A DNA stretch of 64,000 nucleotides, taken from positions 496,001-560,000 of the forward strand of contig NZ_FOCL01000003.1 of assembly GCF_900110105.1 (NCBI RefSeq), given 5' to 3'. A program made the translations under genes and the position numbers. This stretch comes from Mucilaginibacter gossypiicola. GTDB lineage: Bacteria > Bacteroidota > Bacteroidia > Sphingobacteriales > Sphingobacteriaceae. Below the pieces are notes generated by a model. The model saw only the letters and a program-made list of their open reading frames with translations. It did no database searches and was not told the origin of the DNA. Below, one piece after another: positions 46,213-55,576 of the stretch (position 1 is the stretch's first letter; each line of letters begins with the position of its first letter).

Positions 46213-49200
46213 CTATTCACTCTTCAAGCTTTTCACGGGGTTATTGGTAGCCGCCTTAAGGGCTTGGAAGCTGATGGTCACCAATGCGATCAGAGTAACA
46301 ATTCCGGTTGCGAAGACAAATACCCACCAGCTGATTGATGTTCGATAAGCGAAATCCTGCAGCCACGTATGCATTGCATACCAGGCTACCGGGAAAGCTA
46401 TCACCGATGCCAGCAGCACCAGTTTCAGGAAATCTCCGGATAACATCAGTACTACATTTGCAACGGAAGCGCCCAACACCTTCCTTATGCCTATCTCTTT
46501 GGTGCGGCGTTCGGCAGTATACATCGCCAAACCAAATAATCCCAGGCAGGCTACAATAACAGACAGCACAGTGAACACGCTGAATACTTTACCCATGGTT
46601 TGATCGGTACGGTACAATTCGTCATATTGCTGATCCAGAAAATGATAGTCTAAAGGATATTCCGGCATAAAACTTTTCCAAACTGACCGGATCCTGGCAA
46701 TGGCACCGGCATAATCACCCGGACGCAATTTGACCGCGATATACGATGAATGCGTTAGATAATTTCCGGACTTGGTATAGAACAGCGCCCATGGCGTGAT
46801 CTGATCATGTAAGGAAAGCGGGTTAAAATCCTGCGTAATGCCGATCACTTCAAAGCGCTTATCGCCCCCGCCATGATAAGCGATGTGCTGGCCAATGGGA
46901 TTTTTCCAGCCAGCAAGCTTTACAGCGGCTTCATTGAGGATTACCGATGCCGAGTCATTATAGGCTTTCGAAAAATTACGCCCCGCGATGAGACGCAGCT
47001 TAAATGTAGGTACAAACGCCTCATCCACCATGTAAGAAGACAGATCCAGTGTCTTTTCAGCAGATGAAGGATTATTGGCATCCATTTCGGGTTTGTACTC
47101 ATCTTCAAAATATTTTTGCGATGCCGGCAGGTTAGTGCTCATCGTGGCACCGGCTACCCCGGGCAATTTTAAGATCTCCTGCCTAAAGTCTTCTTCTTTG
47201 TTGCCCAGCCATTCGGCATCACCGATTACCAGTACGTTTTCTTTGTTATAGCCAAGATCTTTAGACTGATTATATCTGAGTTGCTTATACACAACCATGG
47301 TACAGATGATCATCACTGCCGACACTGCAAATTGAAAAATTACCAGCACATTACGCGTTGAAAAACCGGCCTTAGATGTTTTGCCGTCGGTGTTGCCTTT
47401 CAGTACAGTAACCGGTTTGAACGCAGTCAAAAAAAACGCAGGATAACTACCTGCAAATAAAGCCGTAAGCAGGGTGAGCAATAGCATTCCACCCCAAACA
47501 CGCACATCACATAATGCGCCGAGCGGTATAGATTTGGACGCGAGCCTGTTAAAAGCCGGTAAAACGCAAACTACCAGGATTGTAGCCACAATCCCCGCCA
47601 GTACGGTATAAACAAGTGCTTCTGAAAGAAATTGCCAGATCAATTGCCCCCTTTCGGAGCCAAGCACTTTGCGGATACCTACCTCGCGTGCACGTTTGGC
47701 GGACTGTGCGGTAGCCAGGTTCATAAAATTGAAGCAAGCAAGCAAAATAATAAATAAGGCTATGGCCGAGAATATGTACAGGTACTTGATATCACCCTGG
47801 ACAAAATAACGGTTACCAATCTGTGCGGAATAAAAATGCATGTCAGTGAGCGGCTGAAGTAATACTTCGTACTTGTTCCCCTTCTTCAGGTACTCGTCGA
47901 ACGGTGTGCCTATGCGGCGAAAGGCGGTAGCTGCCTGCACCCGTACCATCTCGGGAAAACGCGAAACCAGTTTTTGGACATTGGCGGCGGTATTGGGCAC
48001 ATTTGGCCGCAGTTTAACAAAAGTGCCCGTTTGCAGCCAAACCCAGCTCCAGCTATAGCGTTTAATTGCCGGCATAGCCAGATTACATTGCAGCATATCA
48101 AATTGCAATGATGATCGTGCCGGCAGATCTTTCAGGACAGCTGTAACGGTGAATGGCACGTCGTAGCCGTCAATAACCATGCTTTTACCAATCGGATCTG
48201 CATCACCAAAATACCTTTTTGCGCCACTTTCAGTGAGTACGACTGCGCCGGGCCCATTAAGGCAACTGGCGGCATTACCCTTCAACAAGGGGTAGCTGAA
48301 AAATTGCAGAAAGTTAGAGTCAACTGACAAGCATTTTTTGTCGATAAGCGCTTCACGATGCCCGTTGCGGTCAAAATGAACCACCTGATCGCCGGGCTGG
48401 TAAATACGCGTATAGCTTTCAATCTCCGAAAAACCGGCTTGCAGGGCCGCTCCCACCGGCGGCGGTGTATGTGCAGCGATGAATTCATTATTACCGTCTT
48501 TCTCATGAATGTTTACACGGTAGATCCGTTCGGCATTTTTAAAAAACCGGTCATAACCTAATTCGTCCCTGATATACAAACCGATCAGCAGTACGCAGGC
48601 CAGGCCGATGGCCAGGCTACTGATATTGATAATGGACATACCGCTGTTTCGGCTAAGGCTGCGGTAGGCGATCTTAAAATAATTACGGATCATAATATTG
48701 CGTTTGGTGGCTTCGAAAACCCCAACCAGCGGGCTTTCCTGACGCAATATTACCGGACGTAAGCCCGACGGAGTAGCCAGCTTATCATTTGGCCACTCTT
48801 TTTTCAGGCTGTTTTTGTATTCAACCGGGCTTTTGCCAGTCAGCTCTTTAAAAACGCGGGTGAACGTGCGCTGGGAATTAAAACCAGACTCATAGGCGAT
48901 ACCCAACAGGGTGAACCGGTCATAAGCCGGATCACGCATTTTCCGCGCAACCTCCCTAACGCGAAAACCATTGATAAGGTCATTAAAGTTCTTCTGTAAA
49001 CCATTATTGATGATCCGGGATAGTTCATGCGGATGGAGACCTAATTTAACAGCCAGCGACGTCAGGGTCAACTCAGCATCCTCATACAAACGGCCGGCAG
49101 CCACCGCCTCTTTCAGGCGCCGGGCTTTTTCCCTTTCATTCATGTTACCTGTAGTCAGCTGTACATTTACAGCTGTTTTCAATATTGCTGCTACCGCCAT

Positions 49201-49716
49201 CCCCATCATCACCGGGGCAATGGCCAAACAAAAAATTCCGTTAATGATGCCAGGCAGGCAAAGCAATCCCAGTAATAGCAATACTTTTTCCAATCTCCGG
49301 AATGCAAATCGTGGCCTATCCATGAGCACGGGCTGTAAACTTTGATAAAATTGCCGGATTAAGCGGTGCGACAGATATAGATACATGAGAACCGGGATCA
49401 AAACCAACCAGCCTGGCATCCAATAGCCTGCCAATAAAGGGGAAAAATGCAGCCCATCCTGCCAGTGCCATGAATTATCCCGCGAGATAAGCTCACGTAC
49501 GTACAAATAAAGCAACGGCCCAAAGGCCAATAAAACAGCCGGGGGTAGCCCGGCTACATGTAATAAAAGAACAATCAACGCCAGGCTCAGTAACCGGTTA
49601 GCATTGGGGTTATCTCTCCGGGCGAACCATAACAGTAAGGCCAGCGTAATCCCGCTCACCAGCAGCGTTAAGCGCGCCAATTGATAGGGAGCAATATGAA
49701 AAAGAGTGGTATCCAA
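46213..49716 (-). CDS. Fusion of a membrane AraC-type regulator with an FtsX/MacB-type permease
   Basis: One 1167-codon frame without interruption. Residues 1-190 contain several membrane segments; about 205-310 form an AraC-type double helix-turn-helix (LTLTSLAVKLGLHPHELS, then IAYESGFNSQRTFTRVFKELTGKSP); residues 342-1167 are a complete Bacteroidota 'ABC transporter permease' starting at MIRNYFKIAYRSL, with two MacB_PCD and two FtsX domains (for example AREVGIRKVLG and RRTKEIGIRKVLG). No ATPase gene is adjacent. The usual free-standing permease start is the internal ATG at 48693, so separate expression is possible. Confidence 0.8.
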   Translation of the reverse strand: MDTTLFHIAPYQLARLTLLVSGITLALLLWFARRDNPNANRLLSLALIVLLLHVAGLPPAVLLAFGPLLYLYVRELISRDNSWHWQDGLHFSPLLAGYWMPGWLVLIPVLMYLYLSHRLIRQFYQSLQPVLMDRPRFAFRRLEKVLLLLGLLCLPGIINGIFCLAIAPVMMGMAVAAILKTAVNVQLTTGNMNEREKARRLKEAVAAGRLYEDAELTLTSLAVKLGLHPHELSRIINNGLQKNFNDLINGFRVREVARKMRDPAYDRFTLLGIAYESGFNSQRTFTRVFKELTGKSPVEYKNSLKKEWPNDKLATPSGLRPVILRQESPLVGVFEATKRNIMIRNYFKIAYRSLSRNSGMSIINISSLAIGLACVLLIGLYIRDELGYDRFFKNAERIYRVNIHEKDGNNEFIAAHTPPPVGAALQAGFSEIESYTRIYQPGDQVVHFDRNGHREALIDKKCLSVDSNFLQFFSYPLLKGNAASCLNGPGAVVLTESGAKRYFGDADPIGKSMVIDGYDVPFTVTAVLKDLPARSSLQFDMLQCNLAMPAIKRYSWSWVWLQTGTFVKLRPNVPNTAANVQKLVSRFPEMVRVQAATAFRRIGTPFDEYLKKGNKYEVLLQPLTDMHFYSAQIGNRYFVQGDIKYLYIFSAIALFIILLACFNFMNLATAQSAKRAREVGIRKVLGSERGQLIWQFLSEALVYTVLAGIVATILVVCVLPAFNRLASKSIPLGALCDVRVWGGMLLLTLLTALFAGSYPAFFLTAFKPVTVLKGNTDGKTSKAGFSTRNVLVIFQFAVSAVMIICTMVVYKQLRYNQSKDLGYNKENVLVIGDAEWLGNKEEDFRQEILKLPGVAGATMSTNLPASQKYFEDEYKPEMDANNPSSAEKTLDLSSYMVDEAFVPTFKLRLIAGRNFSKAYNDSASVILNEAAVKLAGWKNPIGQHIAYHGGGDKRFEVIGITQDFNPLSLHDQITPWALFYTKSGNYLTHSSYIAVKLRPGDYAGAIARIRSVWKSFMPEYPLDYHFLDQQYDELYRTDQTMGKVFSVFTVLSVIVACLGLFGLAMYTAERRTKEIGIRKVLGASVANVVLMLSGDFLKLVLLASVIAFPVAWYAMHTWLQDFAYRTSISWWVFVFATGIVTLIALVTISFQALKAATNNPVKSLKSE

Positions 49717-49808
49717 ATGGGTTTATTGCTTCAATCGTTGATCCAAAATACTAAATTATTGATAACCAAAAAGATATAGTAAATTTAATAATTCAAGTGT
49801 AATGTAAC

Positions 49809-49830
49809 CGAACGAATAGCCGTTCGTTTT
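49809..49830. other. Small hairpin in the fusion-gene/fecR divergent gap
   Basis: CGAACG (49809-49814) and CGTTCG (49821-49826) pair around six bases, followed by Ts. It could be a weak terminator, an operator or a leftover. The rest of the 297-bp gap (49717-50013) shows nothing recognised. Confidence 0.3.
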
Positions 49831-50013
49831 TAGATTTCACTCTTTAAAAATCAATTAAGTATTACCCGGGTTTATAAAACGAGAGCTAACACGCTACATC
49901 AATTTCGCTTCGGCTTAAACAGAAAATTCAACATTAAATATTTTTCATTTTGCACTAAGGGTATCTGCTCTCATCACTGACTATATGTGCAAAAGGTTGA
50001 AAGATCAGTCACA

Positions 50014-51006
50014 ATGGAAAACACTACCTATAACGTAAAGGAGCTTGCTCATAAGTTAATGCAGGGCACCATCAGTCCGGACGAAAAAATCTGGCTCGAT
50101 GCCTGGTATGCCAATTTTAGCGATGAGGAAGTTTTGCTATCGGCCTCAAAATACCAAAACCCTGAGCAGCTGCAGGAAAGTATTTTGAATAAGATAACCG
50201 CGCAAATGGGAACACCGGGGAAACCCGCGCGTAAGGTAATTACCTTATGGCGAAGCATAGCTGCTGCAGCGGCTGTGGTATTGCTGGTTACATTTGCTGC
50301 GCTTTACAAAAACGAGGTATTGGAAGTTATTGATCCTGCCAAACAGGTTGAACTGGTTACGGCCCCAGGCAAACACCGGCAAATCAGCCTGCCCGATGGC
50401 ACCCGGATCTGGCTTAGTCCCGGCAGCCACATTAGCTACCCGGATAAGTTCAGGACCAAAGAAAGATTGGTAAAACTGGAAGGTGAAGCGTTTTTTGATG
50501 TGGTACATGATGAAGATCATCCTTTCGTGATCCAATCGGGGCAACTTAAAACCGTGGTACTGGGTACCAGCTTTAACGTTAAAGCCTACCCTGATCAAAT
50601 CATATCCGAAGTGACCGTTATCAGCGGAAAAGTGGCCGTACAGGCGCATGATTTGCCTAAAAGCAAGCAGGCCGTCATGGTGCTTAACCAGCGTGCCGTT
50701 TATAACAAAACCGACAGATCGTTGATTAAAGAAAATTATCCCAACGCTTCAAAATTCCTGTCGCAACGTACCGGCTTGTTCAGTTATGATGGTTCGTCGC
50801 TGCAAACCGTTGCCGATGACCTGGCCAACCAATACGGTATTAGCCTGAGGCTTGCCCCGGGTATTGCTCAAAAAGGATTTTACGGGCATATCAACACCAA
50901 TGAGCAGGTAGATAAAACGCTCAATAAACTTTGCGCGGTAATGGACCTGCGTTGGAACAGGGTTGATAATGAATATTACCTGCAACCCTTACCACTCAAC
51001 AATTAA
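50014..51006 (+). CDS. FecR-family anti-sigma factor
   Basis: A 330-residue inner-membrane protein that holds an ECF sigma factor and receives a signal from an STN-type receptor. An N-terminal cytoplasmic segment (residues 1-75) precedes one membrane helix (IAAAAAVVLLVTFAALY, about 80-97), the FecR domain (about 115-215, LPDGTRIWLSPGSHISYP) and a C-terminal DUF4974/STN-like domain (FSYDGSSLQTVADDLANQYG). ATG 50014 was preferred to an in-frame GTG nine codons upstream. The STN receptor gene follows by 60 bp. Confidence 0.9.
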   Translation: MENTTYNVKELAHKLMQGTISPDEKIWLDAWYANFSDEEVLLSASKYQNPEQLQESILNKITAQMGTPGKPARKVITLWRSIAAAAAVVLLVTFAALYKNEVLEVIDPAKQVELVTAPGKHRQISLPDGTRIWLSPGSHISYPDKFRTKERLVKLEGEAFFDVVHDEDHPFVIQSGQLKTVVLGTSFNVKAYPDQIISEVTVISGKVAVQAHDLPKSKQAVMVLNQRAVYNKTDRSLIKENYPNASKFLSQRTGLFSYDGSSLQTVADDLANQYGISLRLAPGIAQKGFYGHINTNEQVDKTLNKLCAVMDLRWNRVDNEYYLQPLPLNN

Positions 51007-51066
51007 CCTTTTTATTTTAAAACATCTCCCCAAAAGGAAAAACCAAATCAACAATTTAAAGCATTT

Positions 51067-53730
51067 ATGAAAACTAACAGACCGGCATGGCTCCCCATGC
51101 TGATTTGCGAAATAACGCGAATACCCCTCCGAACGGCATTTTGCATATTGTTACTTTTAACGATAGCACAAAACAAAGCGCATGCCCAGGGCCCTTTAGA
51201 TAAGCCCGTTACTATAACTATAAACAACGAGCCCCTTAAACAGGCTTTAGATAAAATAACAGCCGCCAGTGGTGTAAGGTTTACTTATAATGAAACGGTT
51301 GCTAAAAGCACCGCAAAAATCAGCCTTAGCGCTCAAAACCAGCCATTGGGCGATGTATTGAAGAAGGCCCTTGCCCCGCATCCGTTTAGTTTCACCGTGC
51401 TCGATAACGAGGTACTTATCAAATACGATGCGAGTAAAGCAAAAAAGCAGGTAGCCGCTCCGGCAGACGGAAAATACACCGTAAGCGGCACCATTAAATC
51501 AAAACAAACCGGCGAAACGATCATTGGTGCAAATATCCGGGTTTCAGGCGCAAACACAGGCACATCGAGTAATGAGTACGGTTTTTATTCGCTTACCCTG
51601 CCTGCCGGCAATCATGAACTTTCGATAAGTGCTATGGGGCAAAAAACTGTTGTAATGCCCATATCACTTAATGCTAACCTTAAGCTGGATATTGCCCTCG
51701 AAGACAATTCCCAACTGTTACAGGAAGTAACCATCAAAGCTGCCCCCGCCGGGGCCCGCGACCTGGCCAGCCCGCAGATGGGGGTTGAACACCTCAGCAT
51801 ACAGGAAACCAAAAACATCCCGGTGCTGCTTGGCGAACGCGATGTGATCAAAACCATTCAATTGCTGCCCGGGATCAAATCGGCAGGAGAAGGCAGCGGC
51901 GGATTTTTTGTACGCGGCGGAGCAACTGATCAAAACCTAATCCTGCTTGATGAAGCACCGGTATACAACGCATCACACTTGCTGGGTTTCTTCTCTACCT
52001 TTAATTCCGATGCTATCAAAAACATGAATATTTACAAGGGCGATATGCCTGCGCAATATGGTGGCCGGTTATCGTCGGTTTTGGATGTTAAAATGAATGA
52101 TGGCAACAACCAAAAATTTGGAGTAAGCGGCGGCATTGGTCTTATTGCAGCCAGGGTAAATGTGGAGGGCCCTATTCAAAAGGGCAAATCATCTTTCCTG
52201 ATCTCGGCCCGACGAACATATGCAGATGCATTTTTAAAACTATCAAAAGATAGTATTGCTAAAAACAGCCAACTTTACTTTTATGACCTTAATGCCAAGG
52301 CTAACTATGTTTTAGGAGATAAAGACCGCTTATTTATTTCGGGATATTTTGGCAAGGATGTGCTTAAAGCAGCCGATATAGCAGGCATTAACTGGGGCAA
52401 TACCACTGCTACCCTGCGCTGGAACCACATTTTTAATAGCCAGCTTTTTTCAAACACCTCTCTTATTTACAGTAACTACGATTACAAGCTTAACATTAAG
52501 CAGGACGTAAACGAATACAATATCTATTCGCAGATCCGCGACTTCAACTTTAAGGAAGACATGCAATGGTATGCCGGCGACAAAAACACCATCAGTTTTG
52601 GCGTTAACAGCATTTACCATACCATTAAGCCAGGCGAAATTTCGGCCACGGGTAACTCTGGGGTTATATCACAAAGCCTGCAAAACAGGTATGCCCTTGA
52701 AAACGCGGCTTATGTTAGCAATACCTGGAAAGCAACAGATCGCTTTACCTTAACATACGGCGTACGCCTTTCGGCATTTACCATACTGGGTTCGGGTGAT
52801 TATTATGATATTGATGCTGACGGGAACATCATCGGCTCAAAACATTACACACCGGGGCAGGAGGTTAAAACCTATGTTAACCTGGAGCCCCGTGTTGCCG
52901 CAGCATTTCAGCTAAACGACGTAAGCTCCATTAAAGCTTCATACGCCCGCAACGCACAAAACCTGCATTTGATTTCCAACTCAAACTCCGGTTCGCCAAC
53001 GGATAAATGGGTAGCAAGTACCAATATTATCAAACCAGAACTGGCAGACCAGTTCTCTGTAGGGTACTACAAAGATTTCAACGAACACAATTATGAATTT
53101 ACGGTTGAAAGCTATTACAAAAAGCTACAAAACCAGATAGATTACCGCAACGGCGCCAACGTATTTACCAATCAGCCTATCGAAACGCAATTGCTTTACG
53201 GCAAGGGCCGCGCATATGGCGCCGAGTTTTTGCTGAAAAAGAAAACCGGCAGGCTTAGCGGTTGGATCAGTTATACGCTGTCAAAATCTGAAAGGATGAT
53301 TGATGGTATCAACAATAACCAATGGTACAACGCCAGGCAAGACCGCACACATGATATAGCCATTGTTGCCATGTACAAAGCCAGCGATAAATGGACATTC
53401 TCGGCCAATTTCGTGTATTACACCGGCGATGCAGTAACCTTCCCGAGCGGTAAATACCAGGTTAACGGCGTAACTTATTATTACTACACCAACCGCAATG
53501 CCGACAGGATGCCCGCTTATCACCGCCTGGACCTGGGTGCTACCAAACAGCTCAAAAAAACCGCAAAATTTCAGTCCGATCTGACATTCAGTCTTTATAA
53601 TGCTTACGGCAACCCTAACGCCTACCGTATATTTTTCCGCGATAACAAGACTGATGCAAGCCGTACCGAAGCCGTGCGTACCACTTTATTCACCTTTGTA
53701 CCTTCGGTTACCTATAACTTTAAATTTTAA
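51067..53730 (+). CDS. TonB-dependent transducer-receptor with STN domain
   Basis: An 887-residue outer-membrane receptor. After a long signal region (to about residue 41, ending AHAQ) come an STN signalling domain (about 48-115, KQALDKITAASGVRFTYN), a carboxypeptidase-regulatory-like domain (about 138-215), the plug (GGFFVRGGATDQNLILLDEAPVYNASH in parts, about 280-310) and the barrel ending VTYNFKF. The STN domain contacts FecR in the periplasm and so signals ligand binding to the sigma factor. DUF4249 follows by 4 bp; that pair is common in this phylum. Ligand unknown. Confidence 0.92.
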   Translation: MKTNRPAWLPMLICEITRIPLRTAFCILLLLTIAQNKAHAQGPLDKPVTITINNEPLKQALDKITAASGVRFTYNETVAKSTAKISLSAQNQPLGDVLKKALAPHPFSFTVLDNEVLIKYDASKAKKQVAAPADGKYTVSGTIKSKQTGETIIGANIRVSGANTGTSSNEYGFYSLTLPAGNHELSISAMGQKTVVMPISLNANLKLDIALEDNSQLLQEVTIKAAPAGARDLASPQMGVEHLSIQETKNIPVLLGERDVIKTIQLLPGIKSAGEGSGGFFVRGGATDQNLILLDEAPVYNASHLLGFFSTFNSDAIKNMNIYKGDMPAQYGGRLSSVLDVKMNDGNNQKFGVSGGIGLIAARVNVEGPIQKGKSSFLISARRTYADAFLKLSKDSIAKNSQLYFYDLNAKANYVLGDKDRLFISGYFGKDVLKAADIAGINWGNTTATLRWNHIFNSQLFSNTSLIYSNYDYKLNIKQDVNEYNIYSQIRDFNFKEDMQWYAGDKNTISFGVNSIYHTIKPGEISATGNSGVISQSLQNRYALENAAYVSNTWKATDRFTLTYGVRLSAFTILGSGDYYDIDADGNIIGSKHYTPGQEVKTYVNLEPRVAAAFQLNDVSSIKASYARNAQNLHLISNSNSGSPTDKWVASTNIIKPELADQFSVGYYKDFNEHNYEFTVESYYKKLQNQIDYRNGANVFTNQPIETQLLYGKGRAYGAEFLLKKKTGRLSGWISYTLSKSERMIDGINNNQWYNARQDRTHDIAIVAMYKASDKWTFSANFVYYTGDAVTFPSGKYQVNGVTYYYYTNRNADRMPAYHRLDLGATKQLKKTAKFQSDLTFSLYNAYGNPNAYRIFFRDNKTDASRTEAVRTTLFTFVPSVTYNFKF

Positions 53731-53734
53731 GCCG

Positions 53735-54556
53735 ATGAAAAACACTATAAAATATATAACCATTACCCTGTTTGCAGCGGCCCTAAGCAGTTGCGAAAAG
53801 GCCATCGACCTTAAACTGAAAGACACCACGCCGCAATACGTAGTTGAGGGCGTATTGACCGACGCAGCCGGCGGTTGCAAAGTATTGCTAAGCCAAACCA
53901 AAAACTTTACTGACAATAATGATTTCAACGGCATAAGCGGCGCAACCGTTACCATGGCCGATGATAACAACAACGTTTACCCACTTACTGCCACCAGCAC
54001 CGGCGTTTACCAAAACAGCACTTTAACAGGTATTCCCGGTCATACTTATCAACTTAATGTGAATATTGACGGTAAAACATTTACTTCAAGTTGCCTGATG
54101 CTCCCTGCTGTTCCGTTAGATAGCATTTATTTAGTTAAAGATGAACTTGTAAATAATAAGGATGGCACTACGCGTAAATACGTTACCGTAAAATACAATG
54201 ACCCTGCAGCAGTTAAAAACTATTACCGCTTTGTACAATACGTAAACGGCCGCAAAGAAGAAACAATTATGCTGGAAGATGATGAATTTACTAACGGGCA
54301 GGTAGTAAACAACAACCTCCGGTTCAGCAATGATAATGATAACCCTGCGCGCGACATCCGCCCCGGCAATGAGGTAACCATTGAAATGATGAGCATTGAC
54401 CAGGCTGTTTATAAATATTTTTACAGCCTCAGCAACAGTGCCAATGGCGATGGCAATAACGCCGCTCCGGCCAACCCGCTAACCAATATCAAGGGCGGTG
54501 CACTCGGATATTTTAGTGTGCATACGGTAGTAAAGAAGACGTTAATAGCACCGTAA
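53735..54556 (+). CDS. DUF4249 lipoprotein
   Basis: A 273-residue lipoprotein: signal MKNTIKYITITLFAAALSSC with the lipidation Cys at residue 20. DUF4249 proteins accompany TonB receptors of the preceding type and are presumed surface or periplasmic ligand-binding partners. Sequence YVVEGVLTDAAGGCKVLLSQTKNF and SGATVTMADDNNNVYPL show the beta-sandwich start. The ATG at 53735 was chosen because it starts the signal peptide; the frame is open further upstream within the receptor gene. Confidence 0.88.
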   Translation: MKNTIKYITITLFAAALSSCEKAIDLKLKDTTPQYVVEGVLTDAAGGCKVLLSQTKNFTDNNDFNGISGATVTMADDNNNVYPLTATSTGVYQNSTLTGIPGHTYQLNVNIDGKTFTSSCLMLPAVPLDSIYLVKDELVNNKDGTTRKYVTVKYNDPAAVKNYYRFVQYVNGRKEETIMLEDDEFTNGQVVNNNLRFSNDNDNPARDIRPGNEVTIEMMSIDQAVYKYFYSLSNSANGDGNNAAPANPLTNIKGGALGYFSVHTVVKKTLIAP

Positions 54557-54600
54557 GCCCGCGGCCCCCTTAATGGGGAGCTAAGACACATTCTTATTAT

Positions 54601-54689
54601 CATGTCATTGCGAGCGTAGCGTGGCAATCGCACGGATCCAAAGCGGTTCTGTATAGCATGCGATTGCCACGCTACGCTTGCAATGACAT
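54601..54689. repeat. About 90-bp palindromic repeat, copy 2
   Basis: Nearly perfect long inverted repeat, ends ATGTCATTGCGAGCGTAGCG and CGCTACGCTTGCAATGACAT, with internal GTGGCAATCGCA/TGCGATTGCCAC and a conserved CTGTATAGC spacer word. See copies at 10251-10342 and 57506-57595. The remainder of the 315-bp gap (54690-54871) shows no gene. Confidence 0.85.
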
Positions 54690-54871
54690 TTTTTTTCTTT
54701 ATCAATAAGACCTACTCAACTGCAGCGCATTTGCTATCGCCTGCCCGGTTATCTTGTACCCCGCCCCAACATTGGGCTAAATTGTGATAATTCCCCAAAA
54801 AGATGGTTCACAAATCAATTACAAAAATCTGCTTTACTATCATCATTCAAATAAATTCATAAATTTAGCAT

Positions 54872-55576
54872 GTGCAAGATTACCTTTTATTCATAGATAC
54901 TGAAACCTCCGGCCTGCCCAAAAAGTGGGACCTCCCCTATTGCGATAACGACAACTGGCCCTATGCGCTGCAGGTGTCATGGATTGTTTACACCCGTGAT
55001 ATGCAGGAGGTTAAGCGCGAAGATCATTACATTAAAGATAACGACTTCACCATAAGCGAGAAGGCACGGGCAGTACATGGCCTTACGCAGGAATACCTGG
55101 TTGAGCACGGCGAATGGCGCAAAGATGTGATGACCATGCTGGCTAATGACCTGGTAGAATATCAGCCATTGGTTATAGGACACTTTATTGAGCTCGACCT
55201 TAACGTTGCCGGCGTGGAGTTTTACCGCACAGGTATCACCAATCCGCTTCAAAACTTAAAAACCTTTTGTACCATGCTGGCTACCACCAAATGGGTACAA
55301 AATCCGCAAACCAAATATTTAAGGTTAAACCAGTTGTACGAGGTGCTGTTTAACAAAACGCTCGACAGGCAGCACAATGCACTTGAAGATGCAGAAGCAA
55401 CAGCAGAATGCTTTTTTGAGATGCTGAAACGCGGCGATATTACCGAAGACAGCGTGGAGCACCAGGAGGTTTACCTGCAAAAAATCCGCTCCGAAAAAAA
55501 ATACCTTTTACCCGCAGCCATTGTTTTAATTTTGATCATCATCATAGCTTTTTGGTTATATGGTTCAACGTCTTGA
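54872..55576 (+). CDS. DnaQ-like 3'-5' exonuclease with a C-terminal membrane anchor
   Basis: A 234-residue protein. The exonuclease fold carries FIDTETSGLP (D9, E11, Exo I), LVIGHFIELDLNVAG (Exo II Asp) and RQHNALEDAEA (Exo III, DEDDh type). Residues 211-230 form a membrane helix (LLPAAIVLILIIIIAFWLY), unusual for a replication exonuclease, so a membrane-tethered RNase or DNase is implied. The start is GTG at 54872; an ATG two bases earlier is out of frame. The end overlaps the following gene by 17 bp. Confidence 0.82.
   Translation: MQDYLLFIDTETSGLPKKWDLPYCDNDNWPYALQVSWIVYTRDMQEVKREDHYIKDNDFTISEKARAVHGLTQEYLVEHGEWRKDVMTMLANDLVEYQPLVIGHFIELDLNVAGVEFYRTGITNPLQNLKTFCTMLATTKWVQNPQTKYLRLNQLYEVLFNKTLDRQHNALEDAEATAECFFEMLKRGDITEDSVEHQEVYLQKIRSEKKYLLPAAIVLILIIIIAFWLYGSTS

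Noticed and set aside
53600..53734. Longer start for the DUF4249 gene inside the receptor gene
   Set aside because: The first 45 codons overlap the receptor in another frame, and the ATG at 53735 begins a clean lipoprotein signal peptide.
54421..54705. 94-codon minus-strand frame
   Set aside because: The N-terminal part is a translation of the 90-bp palindromic repeat, and the rest is antisense to the DUF4249 gene.
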